A stretch of 64,000 nucleotides of DNA. Origin: Pelagirhabdus alkalitolerans (GTDB lineage: Bacteria > Bacillota > Bacilli > Bacillales > Amphibacillaceae). Numbering within the stretch: position 1 is the first letter of the stretch; the number at the start of each line of letters is the position of its first letter. Positions 54,776-63,059 of this stretch are shown here, piece by piece. Location of the stretch: contig NZ_FMYI01000007.1 of the NCBI RefSeq assembly GCF_900096905.1, forward strand, positions 1 through 64,000. The letters run 5' to 3'. A program made the position numbers and the translations under genes. The notes beneath the pieces were generated by a model. That model was given only the letters and a program-made list of their open reading frames with translations, had not been told where the DNA came from and did not search any database.

Positions 54776-55672
54776 ATGGATGCGTGGTTAATTTATAATA
54801 GTAGTTTAAAGTCGAAGAAGTTTAGTGATATTCATAAATGGTATGTCAAAACTGCAAAAGAAATGGGGATAACCCTTCATTTAGTTGCCAATAGTACATT
54901 AAATATAGGCGTAGTAAATAATCAATTAAGCCTCAAACATTCGTATCCTGAACCAGCATTTGTATTATTTTTGGATAAAGATATTCACTTAGCTTATCAG
55001 CTAGAAGCACTTGGCTTTCGGTTGTACAATAATGCTCAAGCGATTGAATTATGTGATGATAAAGTATTGATGCATCAAGCAATAGCTAGAAAGGGACTGA
55101 AGCAGCCTGATACCAGGTTTGCACCTAAATTTTTTCACAATGACGTTGATGTTGATGATTATCGACTGATTGAATTAGAGAAGACCTTAGGGTATCCGAT
55201 GATTGTAAAGAATAGCTTCGGTTCGTTTGGACAACAAGTCTATTTAGTGAAAAATCATGCTGAGCTAAAAACTCGAGTGAAGCAGTTGTTAGATAAACCG
55301 CATTTGTATCAACGTTATTTACCATCGTCTCGAGGCGTAGATATCCGTCTTCAAGTTGTAGGGGAAGAAGTCATTACATCTGTTAAGCGTTTTAATCCTC
55401 ATGATTTTAGAGCAAATGTAACAAATGGTGGGAAAATGGAAGGGGTGGACGTGTCAGATGATTACAAAGCTTTAGCAATCCAAGCATCTTTAGCAGTAGG
55501 CGCTGATTTTTCTGGTGTGGATCTTTTAATTGGTGAAGGTGGTGAGCCACTCGTTTGTGAAGTAAACTCTAACGCTCATATAAAAAATATATACGAATGC
55601 ACGGGTGTAGACGTTAGTATTGATATTTTTCGCTATATTTTAGAGAACAATAAGAAAGAGGCTACTAGTTAA
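54776..55672 (+). CDS. RimK-like ATP-grasp ligase
   Basis: 298 residues: an N-terminal Rossmann-like part (1-100), then an ATP-grasp domain with CDDKVLMHQAIARKGL, PMIVKNSFGSFGQQV (ATP loop), LYQRYLPSSRGVDIRLQVVG and the Mg site VCEVNSNAHIKN. It is close to RimK/LysX-type ligases, which join an amino acid (often Glu) to a carboxylate of a peptide or protein carrier. The acceptor is unknown; no carrier-protein or lysine/arginine genes are nearby. GGAGGG precedes the ATG. It ends at a terminator shared with two tiny acidic lipoprotein genes on the other strand. Confidence 0.85.
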   Translation: MDAWLIYNSSLKSKKFSDIHKWYVKTAKEMGITLHLVANSTLNIGVVNNQLSLKHSYPEPAFVLFLDKDIHLAYQLEALGFRLYNNAQAIELCDDKVLMHQAIARKGLKQPDTRFAPKFFHNDVDVDDYRLIELEKTLGYPMIVKNSFGSFGQQVYLVKNHAELKTRVKQLLDKPHLYQRYLPSSRGVDIRLQVVGEEVITSVKRFNPHDFRANVTNGGKMEGVDVSDDYKALAIQASLAVGADFSGVDLLIGEGGEPLVCEVNSNAHIKNIYECTGVDVSIDIFRYILENNKKEATS

Positions 55673-55684
55673 GTAGCCTCTTTA
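55655..55684. terminator. Bidirectional terminator, ATP-grasp / mini-lipoprotein genes
   Basis: A perfect 11-bp stem (AAAGAGGCTAC / GTAGCCTCTTT) with a 7-base loop containing the ATP-grasp stop codon. It serves both the ATP-grasp gene and the convergent mini-lipoprotein genes. Confidence 0.82.
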
Positions 55685-55691
55685 AGTCTAG

Positions 55692-55823
55692 TTATTCAAC
55701 AACTTCTTCCTCAGCTGCAGGGTCTTCAACTGGTTCATCCATATCATCGATCTCCCCATTACAAGCGGCAAGGATACCGATTGAAAGGAATGATGCTGCT
55801 AAGAACTTAAGTGAGCGTTTCAC
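55692..55823 (-). CDS. Acidic mini-lipoprotein A
   Basis: 43 residues, too short for routine gene calling. GTG start with AAAGGAGG seven bases upstream. A complete lipoprotein signal (Lys/Arg start, hydrophobic core, lipobox LAAC at 18-21) is followed by a 23-residue mature peptide that begins CNGEIDDMDEP and ends EEEVVE, with eleven Asp/Glu and no Lys/Arg. It is 22/23 identical after the Cys to the gene just upstream (55857-55985), although their DNA differs at seven silent sites, which shows selection on the peptide. The product would be a membrane-tethered acidic tag on the outer face of the membrane. Function is unknown. Confidence 0.82.
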   Translation of the reverse strand: MKRSLKFLAASFLSIGILAACNGEIDDMDEPVEDPAAEEEVVE

Positions 55824-55856
55824 AATTTAGCCTCCTTTTGTACTTAGAATGTTAAA

Positions 55857-55985
55857 CTATTCAACAACTTCTTCTTCAACAGCAGGGTCTTCAACTGGTT
55901 CGTCCATGTCGTCGATTTCACCATTACAAGCAGCGAGGATTCCTACTGACACAAACGATAAAGCTAAAATTTTTAACTTTTTCAT
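55857..55985 (-). CDS. Acidic mini-lipoprotein B (tandem paralogue)
   Basis: 42 residues. ATG start with AGGAGG upstream. The signal MKKLKILALSFVSVGILAAC is followed by the same acidic 23-residue peptide as in the downstream copy, with one Ala-to-Val change. The two genes are 33 bases apart and share a terminator, so they form a small operon created by tandem duplication. The signal peptides have diverged more than the mature part. The promoter should lie in the 200 bases up to the GGDEF gene, but no clear box was identified there. Confidence 0.82.
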   Translation of the reverse strand: MKKLKILALSFVSVGILAACNGEIDDMDEPVEDPAVEEEVVE

Positions 55986-56136
55986 ACTTTGTAAAACCTC
56001 CTTTTGAAAGGGTTACAGTATTTAAATACCACGTGTTTTGATTCTTAATCATTATTTGAATCTATTTAACTGAATTGTAATGTTCATGTAAAACTTAGTA
56101 AACTATATAAATTAACTTTAAGTAATCGTTTACTCT

Positions 56137-56165
56137 TTGAACGTGTGGTAAAATAAACCTATATT
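56137..56165 (+). promoter_or_regulatory. Promoter of the GGDEF-binding protein operon
   Basis: TTGAAC, a 17-base spacer and TATATT (56160-56165), 24 bases before the start codon. Confidence 0.6.
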
Positions 56166-56188
56166 CTGCTGTTTTGATGGGGGATTCT

Positions 56189-58027
56189 ATGTCTGAACAC
56201 TCACCTTTTTCACATACATACAAAGTAGCTGGTTTCATTATAATCAGTATTTTATTACGCTATTTAACCCTTTCAACAGGTTTTGGAATGGTTTTGTCAC
56301 TTCTTCCAATCGGCTTAATGGCGATGGTTCGATTACTGTCTTATAAACAAGCTGTTATTTCAAGTATCGTGACACTTGGAATATTGTTTTTCTTAGGTGA
56401 TTCATTACAATTTATTTTATTTCACATTATCTCTGTGATGGTTGTAAGTTGGTTTTACCATAAGAAGGATCAAGATCTATTTTCTGGTGCATTTATATAT
56501 TCATTAATGTCACTTTTAATTATTTATCTATCACTATTCTTCACTGGTGGAGAAACGACTCTAACCATATTAATTTATGTGCAAATGTACATAGCTTTAA
56601 TTATGAGTGCATTATTAATTGATATGATCACTTTATATGTTCCTTATTTACCTTATCTACGAAAATTCAATCAACATAAAAAACCGGTCTTTTTCGGCCA
56701 AATTATTTTCAATGCTGTTGTTGTGGTTGCTATCCTTCCTTTAATAACGCTTACTTTAGTTAATGGTTTATTAATGGAAAATCAAGTTATTAATTATTAC
56801 CAAGAAGAAGTAGATGAATTAAAATATATGATCAATGATCGTGTCGAACAATTTGATGATGATGAATTAAGAGCGCTTCGCTTAGGATCAGGATTATCTC
56901 AAGGTTATTTAATTGAAGCAATGGATCAATTTATCGGCGAAAAAGAAGCACACATTTATTTTTTTGATCGGGATCATGTGTTATTTTCTAATACCCATTC
57001 ATCACCTTATCATGAAATGAATCAAAGACTTTTAAGTGGTCACATTGTTGAGGTTGCGCCACATCAAATGATTTGGTTTGAAAAGAGAGTGGATTATGCG
57101 CCGTTATGGTTTAATGCGCATTTTATTGAACGGACTTCTTTTATTGATTATCAGGTTGAATTTATTTTTCCCATGCAGGATCAAATTCAAATTGCTATAA
57201 ATCAACTGTTTATCTATTATAGCTTAATCATGATTATTTTCTTCATTACGTTTTTAACAGGTTTATTTGCGAGAAAGATGATGACTAAACAGTTAAAACA
57301 GCTTAATCATATGGCCAGTCAATTACCGATTGCGATGACTACTCAAACGGATATAAAGGTGCCTGATTCTAGAATTTATGAGTTTCAAGAACTCGGTGAT
57401 CATCTAGCAAAAGTAGGACAAAGATTAAAACAAATGTTTGTCGAGTTAAATCAAAAAAATTGTGATTTGGAACAAGCAACAAAAGAATTAAAAGTATCAC
57501 AAGAAAATTTATTTCAAGAAGCGTATTTTGATAATTTAACTCAACTACCTAATCGGCGTTCTTTTTATGAAAATGTTCCTCGATTAATTGATGAAGAAAA
57601 CCAACCCTTTGCGATGTTCTTTATTGATTTAGATGATTTCAAACGCATTAATGATCAATATGGACATAGTGGTGGCGATCAATTGTTGAAAATTATGGCC
57701 GATCGTTTTAGTCGTTTTGTTTCTATGAATGATGGTATTCAACTTTACCGGTTGGCAGGAGATGAATTTGTCATGATAATGTTAAGTAAATCAAAAGATG
57801 AAGTTATGACATGTGGTGAAGAATTAATAGGTAATATTACCTCGCCGATTCAGATTGATCAATTTGAAGAAACCATTACAGCAAGTATTGGTGTGAGTTT
57901 TTATCCGGAACATGGTTCATCACTTGATCAACTTTTAAATGTTGCTGATCAAGCGATGTATAATCTGAAATATGAAGATAAAAATGGGTTGAGATTGGCA
58001 CCATTATCAGGAGATGATGGTTTATGA
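56189..58027 (+). CDS. Membrane GGDEF-domain protein (probable diguanylate cyclase)
   Basis: 612 residues from the ATG at 56189 (GGGGG five bases upstream; the TTG/ATG codons before it overlap that site). Five or six membrane helices (about 15-190), an extracellular sensor (about 195-340), one more helix, a HAMP-like and coiled segment, then a GGDEF domain (about 450-605). The catalytic motif is AGDEF (523-527), a variant active in some cyclases; DLDDFKRINDQYGH is intact. No RxxD inhibitory site is present. It probably makes cyclic di-GMP. The gene overlaps the next by four bases, so the two proteins are made together. Confidence 0.88.
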   Translation: MSEHSPFSHTYKVAGFIIISILLRYLTLSTGFGMVLSLLPIGLMAMVRLLSYKQAVISSIVTLGILFFLGDSLQFILFHIISVMVVSWFYHKKDQDLFSGAFIYSLMSLLIIYLSLFFTGGETTLTILIYVQMYIALIMSALLIDMITLYVPYLPYLRKFNQHKKPVFFGQIIFNAVVVVAILPLITLTLVNGLLMENQVINYYQEEVDELKYMINDRVEQFDDDELRALRLGSGLSQGYLIEAMDQFIGEKEAHIYFFDRDHVLFSNTHSSPYHEMNQRLLSGHIVEVAPHQMIWFEKRVDYAPLWFNAHFIERTSFIDYQVEFIFPMQDQIQIAINQLFIYYSLIMIIFFITFLTGLFARKMMTKQLKQLNHMASQLPIAMTTQTDIKVPDSRIYEFQELGDHLAKVGQRLKQMFVELNQKNCDLEQATKELKVSQENLFQEAYFDNLTQLPNRRSFYENVPRLIDEENQPFAMFFIDLDDFKRINDQYGHSGGDQLLKIMADRFSRFVSMNDGIQLYRLAGDEFVMIMLSKSKDEVMTCGEELIGNITSPIQIDQFEETITASIGVSFYPEHGSSLDQLLNVADQAMYNLKYEDKNGLRLAPLSGDDGL

Positions 58028-59280
58028 AGGCTCTCATCAATGTCATGATCGTATTATTTGCCTTCCTATTAACGGCATGTGCAAGTCCAGAAGTTGAAAG
58101 CTATCAAAGTGAATGGACAGAAGCAATAGATGACTCAGAGATTCAATCTGAAACAGTGATCACGATTTGGACGCCTGATGATGTCGTTAACCAATCGATT
58201 GATCGCTTCAAAGAAAGATATCCGGCGCATGAGTTTGTTGTGACAGAAATTGAAGAACATGAGTTAGTTGAGCACTACCATGAAGCTATTTTGACTGATC
58301 AAGCACCAGATCTATTTATCATTCCAGAAGCAAAAGCAGGTGAATTTGCAGGTATTGATGGGTTGTTTGATTTAAATGAGGAACCTTTTTTCAATCAAGC
58401 ATTTCTTGATCGCCGACCTGACGAGTTGATTGACCGATATATAAATGATGATGGAGAGATGTATGCCTCCCCTATTCATTTCTTTCCATATGTCAGTTAC
58501 TATCGTGCAGATTTATTTGAGGAAGCGGGGCTACCGAGTGAACCTGAGGACGTTGCCAACTTAATTCAATCAGAAGAAGGTTGGATTAAATTGGTTGAAA
58601 CAATGAGAGAAGAAGGTCGGTATGTGTTTGAATCAACACAGAGTCTATTAGATTCAGCCTTAAGCATAACAAATGCTTTTGATGAGACGTACCAATATGT
58701 ATACAATACAGATCCATTTCAAAAGTTGCTCAATCGATTAATGTGGATCCAAGCTGAAGGTATGAACCCAAACGTGTCTGTTTGGAATGAGAACGGTCAA
58801 CAAGCTTTAAGCGATGATAAACTCGTCATGTTTCAATTGCCTACTTATGGACATGATCATTTAGCTCGGTGGGTACCCGAACAAGAGGGGAAGTGGCGAA
58901 TCACTGATTTTCCGTTAGGTATTCAAGGGTTTGATCGAGATACAGCACTTATTGGAGCTATACCAGAGGCAAGTCGAAATAAAACAATTGCTTCAGAGAT
59001 GCTTCAGCTGATTGCTGATGATCTGTTTTCAATGCATACTCATCAGTATACACACCCATTTTTAGATCAGGATGGAATAAATCGGCTAAGTCAACGATTA
59101 TTAGATAGTGACATGAATGGAAAGCCGACTATATTAGATTCTATAGCTAGGCTGCATTGGGAAAACACGATATACCGAATTACATCTGGTCATACGATGG
59201 ATGAGACTATGGTGCAGGGTGTCCATAATCAATTGTTAGACACTGTTCGGAATCATCAACGAATCTTAATCAATCGTTAA
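58024..59280 (+). CDS. Orphan ABC-type solute-binding lipoprotein coupled to GGDEF gene
   Basis: 418 residues: a lipoprotein signal (MKALINVMIVLFAFLLTACA) and a family 1 solute-binding fold (TIWTPDDVVNQSIDRFKERYP; ASPIHFFPYVSYYRADLFEEAG). No permease or ATPase gene is near. Its start codon overlaps the stop codon of the GGDEF gene (ATGA). This suggests that it feeds ligand information to the sensor part of that membrane protein rather than a transporter. The ligand is unknown; sugar-type by fold. Confidence 0.88.
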   Translation: MKALINVMIVLFAFLLTACASPEVESYQSEWTEAIDDSEIQSETVITIWTPDDVVNQSIDRFKERYPAHEFVVTEIEEHELVEHYHEAILTDQAPDLFIIPEAKAGEFAGIDGLFDLNEEPFFNQAFLDRRPDELIDRYINDDGEMYASPIHFFPYVSYYRADLFEEAGLPSEPEDVANLIQSEEGWIKLVETMREEGRYVFESTQSLLDSALSITNAFDETYQYVYNTDPFQKLLNRLMWIQAEGMNPNVSVWNENGQQALSDDKLVMFQLPTYGHDHLARWVPEQEGKWRITDFPLGIQGFDRDTALIGAIPEASRNKTIASEMLQLIADDLFSMHTHQYTHPFLDQDGINRLSQRLLDSDMNGKPTILDSIARLHWENTIYRITSGHTMDETMVQGVHNQLLDTVRNHQRILINR

Positions 59281-59288
59281 CAAAAAGG

Positions 59289-59316
59289 TTGTACATTTAC
59301 CTAATTTTGCTATACT
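59289..59316 (+). promoter_or_regulatory. Promoter of the LCP-family gene
   Basis: TTGTAC, a 16-base spacer and TATACT (59311-59316), 44 bases before the start codon. Confidence 0.6.
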
Positions 59317-59360
59317 AATCAGTAGTGAACGTATAATAAATAGAGATTGGACGATCAAAC

Positions 59361-60287
59361 ATGAGTCGAATGGATCAACACAATAAACCGAAGAAAAAAA
59401 GAAATTGGTGGATATGGGGACCCATCATTGCGATATTAGTATTGATTTTGTCAGTTGGTGTTTACGCTGCTTATATTTTTTACGGTGTTCGTAATAACAT
59501 TGATGGAAAAATGTACGAGTCGACTTCAGCAATTGATTCAAATTTAACCCAAAGAAAATTAGATGAACGAGAGAATTTAAATATTTTGTTATTAGGTATT
59601 GATGCGGAATCTGAAGAAGCAGGACGTTCAGATGCGATGATGGTTATGACGCTTAAGCCAGAAACAGATGAGATGAAGTTAATCAGTATCCCACGTGATA
59701 CCAGAACAACGATTGCAGGCCGTGGTACAGAAGATAAGATTAACCATGCATTTGCTTTTGGTGGCGCTGATATGGCGATTGAAACGGTTGAGAACTTTTT
59801 AGATATCGGACTTGATTACTTTGTTCGTATCAATATGGATGGTTTGGAAGAATTGGTTGATGAGCTAGGAACGATTACAGTCGATAACCAGTTTAGTTTT
59901 GATCAAGGAGGTTATCATTTCCCTGAAGGTCCTGTTGAGATGGATGGGGATAAGACGATGAGTTATGTTCGGATGAGAAAACATGACCCAGATGGTGACT
60001 TTGGCCGTGCTGAGCGTCAACGAATGGTGATAGAAGCAATGATTAATGAAGGTGCAACGATGGCAAACGCTGCACGTATTGTTGAGCTAACAGACATTTT
60101 AGGTAACAATATGGGAACGAATATGGAGTTTAATGATATGATCACGTTAATGCAACATTACCGTAACACAAGACGAAATATGGAAAGTTATCAAGTCCAA
60201 GGATCTGGTACAACAATTAATGGCATCTATTATTATATCGTTGATGATGAAGAACGTGAGAACGTTAGAGAAATGATTGAGTCATAA
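59361..60287 (+). CDS. LytR-CpsA-Psr family wall-polymer transferase
   Basis: 308 residues: a basic N-terminus, one membrane helix (about 17-40) and an extracellular LCP domain with LLLGIDA, GRSDAMMVMTL, SIPRDTRT and the C-terminal MSYVRMRKHDPDGDFGRAERQR motif, whose Arg and Asp residues bind the polyprenyl-pyrophosphate of the substrate. It attaches teichoic acid or another glycopolymer to peptidoglycan. It has its own promoter, and a dispersed repeat starts three bases after its stop codon. Confidence 0.93.
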   Translation: MSRMDQHNKPKKKRNWWIWGPIIAILVLILSVGVYAAYIFYGVRNNIDGKMYESTSAIDSNLTQRKLDERENLNILLLGIDAESEEAGRSDAMMVMTLKPETDEMKLISIPRDTRTTIAGRGTEDKINHAFAFGGADMAIETVENFLDIGLDYFVRINMDGLEELVDELGTITVDNQFSFDQGGYHFPEGPVEMDGDKTMSYVRMRKHDPDGDFGRAERQRMVIEAMINEGATMANAARIVELTDILGNNMGTNMEFNDMITLMQHYRNTRRNMESYQVQGSGTTINGIYYYIVDDEERENVREMIES

Positions 60288-60290
60288 ATA

Positions 60291-60575
60291 AAGAGTCTGA
60301 GACAAAAGTAAATAAGTCAATGTAATAGCCGGACAAAAATAGTATTTTAACTATTTTTTGTCCGGCTATTTGTTTACATATTTCACAGCAATCTGGAATG
60401 GACGAGACTCTTGCGGGAAAAGCACGAGCTGAAGATCCACTTTAGAAGCGATTTTTGCTTCTAAAGTTAGCTGAGTCCGCGTGAGCAGAAAGGGAGTCCA
60501 TTTCAGATTGCGGTGAACTTTTGATCGGATTGTTCGTGTTTTAAGATATTCATTTTTGTTTTGTCCCAGACTCTT
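60291..60575. repeat. Dispersed repeat element, copy A (complete, with terminal inverted repeats)
   Basis: A 285-base non-coding element bounded by a 17-base inverted repeat with one mismatch (AAGAGTCTGAGACAAAA / reverse of AAGAGTCTGGGACAAAA). Inside are a GCCGGACA hairpin (60324-60370) and a core with a perfect 11-bp stem (60439-60449 with 60457-60467), flanked by GCACGAGCTGAAGATCC and TTAGCTGAG. It exactly fills the gap between the convergent LCP and phosphatase genes and may provide terminators for both. It has no open frame of note and no target-site duplication was identified, so it resembles a miniature inverted-repeat element or a structured RNA element. Confidence 0.8.
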
Positions 60576-60582
60576 TTTTGAT

Positions 60583-61383
60583 TTAGTTCGGAATGATTAA
60601 TTCAACTTCTACTCCATAATGGTCTGAGATGACGGGTTTATTTTGACCGTTGAAAATAGCAAATGATGAATCAACATTAATCGTTTGGTTAGTAAAAATA
60701 TAATCAATTCGTTTGTCTTTTGCACTATCTTTCCAACCATCAATTGCACCTGGTACGGTTATACCATTATCTTTTTCTTTAGCCAGTGTGTATGTATCTA
60801 GCCAGTTATGATTTAGCATGAACCTATAACCTTCACTTTGATGGGTTGATTCTGTGTTGAAATCCCCCATTAAAAAGGTGAGTCTCTCAAGATTTGTTGC
60901 ATCTAAAAGACGCTTGAATTGTTTTGCGGCAGGTTCATCTTTATCTTCCCAAAACCCTAAATGGACGCTAAATACATCGATTAATTTTTGATTAGATTCA
61001 ATCGTTAATTTTAAAGCGACCCTCGTTTTCCAATCATTCACGTCTTGACTATCGCTAAGGAAAATCACGTCTTCATCTATAATGGGTAATCGTGTAATCA
61101 GAGCGACACCTTCCTCGTAAATATCATAGCCGATATGGGCTTGAGCCCAGCGCATATGATATGTGGATGCACTCTTTTTGTTTAATTGATCCACTAATAA
61201 TTGTCCATAATGATCGTCATGAATTAAAGAATCATTTAAAGGAAGTGAGTCAATTAATTGACTCACTTCTTGTAATGCAATCACGTCGTACCCTTTTTGA
61301 ACAATTTCATCAGCCAGTATTGTGATCTTATCGAGTTGATGTGTTTCTTGCCAACTGTGGGCATTTAAAGTTAAAAGTTTCAT
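60583..61383 (-). CDS. Endonuclease/exonuclease/phosphatase-family hydrolase
   Basis: 266 residues with the EEP catalytic set: LNAHSW, ALQEVSQL (metal Glu), GDFNTE (Asp/Asn) and the final SDHYGVEVEL (Asp-His pair). No signal peptide, so cytoplasmic. Members cleave phosphodiester or phosphomonoester bonds in nucleic acids, lipids or sugar phosphates. The gene starts 12 bases after the PTS EIICB gene, behind AGGTGAAAAGG, and is clearly in the same operon, which favours a small phosphorylated metabolite linked to the imported sugar (inference). Confidence 0.87.
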   Translation of the reverse strand: MKLLTLNAHSWQETHQLDKITILADEIVQKGYDVIALQEVSQLIDSLPLNDSLIHDDHYGQLLVDQLNKKSASTYHMRWAQAHIGYDIYEEGVALITRLPIIDEDVIFLSDSQDVNDWKTRVALKLTIESNQKLIDVFSVHLGFWEDKDEPAAKQFKRLLDATNLERLTFLMGDFNTESTHQSEGYRFMLNHNWLDTYTLAKEKDNGITVPGAIDGWKDSAKDKRIDYIFTNQTINVDSSFAIFNGQNKPVISDHYGVEVELIIPN

Positions 61384-61394
61384 TTCCTTTTCAC

Positions 61395-63038
61395 CTATCC
61401 TAAGTAATCTTGTACTTCTGATTTTAACACATCAGCTTTAGGGCCATAAATTGCTTGAACACCTTTATCTTTAAAGACAAGACCTAGAGCGCCGTTTTGT
61501 TTCCAATCTTTTTCTCCACTAACGAGATTACGATCTTTTACGGTCACACGTAAGCGTGTCATACACGCATCGACATCTTCAATGTTATCTGCACCACCTA
61601 ATAGTTGAACAATTTGGTGTGCTTGTGTACCTGATTTACCTTCGGTGCTATCTGGTTTCTCATCAGATGATGCATCTTCATCTGTATAATTCCCCGCACG
61701 TCCTGGTGTTGGCATGTTGAAACGACGAATTAAGAAGTTAAATATGAAGTAAGTTGCAAATAAGAAAATAATATTGACGATAATAAAGTTAACTAAGTCC
61801 ATAATGAGTCCAGCATTAATCGTCATAGGTAATCGTGTTAAAAATTCAATGTTACCGAAAGTATGAATACGTAGGTTGACAATATCAGCCATCGCAAACG
61901 CAACACCTGCTAAAATGGCATACACACCATATAGAAGTGGGGCAGCAAACATAAACATAAATTCAATTGGTTCTGTAACACCCGTTAAAAAGACAGCAAG
62001 TCCAGCAGATAAAAACATCGATTTATATTTTGTCTTTTTATCTGCATCGACATTTTTATACATTGCATAGGCAGCACCGATTAAAGTGGACGTACTTAAA
62101 ATCATTTGCCCGACTTTAAAACGAGCAGGTGTGACATCACTTAAAAGGGCTTCATAAGCTGCGGTATCTCCTGCAGCACGTAAATTATTTAAATCTGAAA
62201 CCCAAGCAAGCCATAATGGATCTTGACCTGCGACAACATTACCAGCGTTTGAGCCTGTTAAAATTGTGTACATACCACCGAGCTCAGTATAGTTCAACGG
62301 CACCGTTAACATATGATGAAGACCGAATGGAAGTAGGAGACGTTCCAACGTACCGAATACAAATGGTGCGACAATCGGTGCTGAATCACGTGATCCTGCA
62401 ATCCATTCACCAAAATCATTTAATAATCCTTGGATAAATGGCCAAAAGAGAGAAAGTACAATCGCAACAATGACTGACCATAGTAAGACAACAAATGGAA
62501 CGAAGCGTTTACCGTTAAAGAAGGCAAGTGCTTCTGGTAATTTTGAAAAGTTATAATATTTATTGAACACCATCGCGCCGATAAAACCAGAAATAATACC
62601 GACGAATACACCCATATTTAATGCAGGCGCTTCCAGAATCGTCGTAAAATAATCGCTTACAATTAATTCACTACCAAAAAGTGAAGTCGTAACGGCTTCT
62701 GGGTCGTTAACCATATCTGGACTGACATTGAAAATAGCGCCGGTAATACGGTTAATTAAGATGAAAGCGAGTAATGCGGCAAAAGCACCACCAGCACGTT
62801 CTTTCGCCCAAGAACCACCGATTGCAACAGCGAAGAGAATGTGAAGGTTTCCGATTATCGCCCAACCCATTTCTTCCATAACACGACCGATTGCGATAAT
62901 GAATTCAAGATCACCACCAGCCATTTCGACGACTTTACCTAGCGAAATCATAATACCAGCGACTGGCATGACAGCCACGACAACAAGCAGAACTTTACCT
63001 AGTTTCTGCCAAAAATCAAACGAGCCAAACTTTTTCAT
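61395..63038 (-). CDS. PTS glucose-superfamily transporter EIICB
   Basis: 547 residues: an EIIC domain of about ten helices (1-430; MPVAGIMISLGK, LPFGLHHMLTVPLNYTELGG, GVTEPIEFMFMFAAPLLYG) and an EIIB domain (about 470-547) with phospho-Cys492 in DACMTRLRV. It resembles glucose/maltose or N-acetylglucosamine EIICB transporters; the large periplasmic-side loop (PLWLAWVSDL...) is typical of the maltose/glucose branch. The sugar is not certain. The ATG at 63038 is chosen because GAGGGGG precedes it; the longer reading runs into the operator-like repeat. No EIIA domain is present. Confidence 0.88.
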   Translation of the reverse strand: MKKFGSFDFWQKLGKVLLVVVAVMPVAGIMISLGKVVEMAGGDLEFIIAIGRVMEEMGWAIIGNLHILFAVAIGGSWAKERAGGAFAALLAFILINRITGAIFNVSPDMVNDPEAVTTSLFGSELIVSDYFTTILEAPALNMGVFVGIISGFIGAMVFNKYYNFSKLPEALAFFNGKRFVPFVVLLWSVIVAIVLSLFWPFIQGLLNDFGEWIAGSRDSAPIVAPFVFGTLERLLLPFGLHHMLTVPLNYTELGGMYTILTGSNAGNVVAGQDPLWLAWVSDLNNLRAAGDTAAYEALLSDVTPARFKVGQMILSTSTLIGAAYAMYKNVDADKKTKYKSMFLSAGLAVFLTGVTEPIEFMFMFAAPLLYGVYAILAGVAFAMADIVNLRIHTFGNIEFLTRLPMTINAGLIMDLVNFIIVNIIFLFATYFIFNFLIRRFNMPTPGRAGNYTDEDASSDEKPDSTEGKSGTQAHQIVQLLGGADNIEDVDACMTRLRVTVKDRNLVSGEKDWKQNGALGLVFKDKGVQAIYGPKADVLKSEVQDYLG

Positions 63039-63059
63039 TTTTAGTTCCCCCTCAGTGTT

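Noticed and set aside
54776..55985. Graspetide (ATP-grasp RiPP) cluster formed by the RimK-like ligase and the two small acidic peptides.
   Set aside because: The mature peptides contain no Ser, Thr or Lys to form the ester or amide rings of graspetides, they carry lipoprotein signals instead of a graspetide leader, and the genes are convergent.
60291..60575. Insertion sequence remnant with transposase.
   Set aside because: The element has terminal inverted repeats, but no reading frame of useful length or transposase motif in any frame; it was kept as a non-autonomous repeat only.
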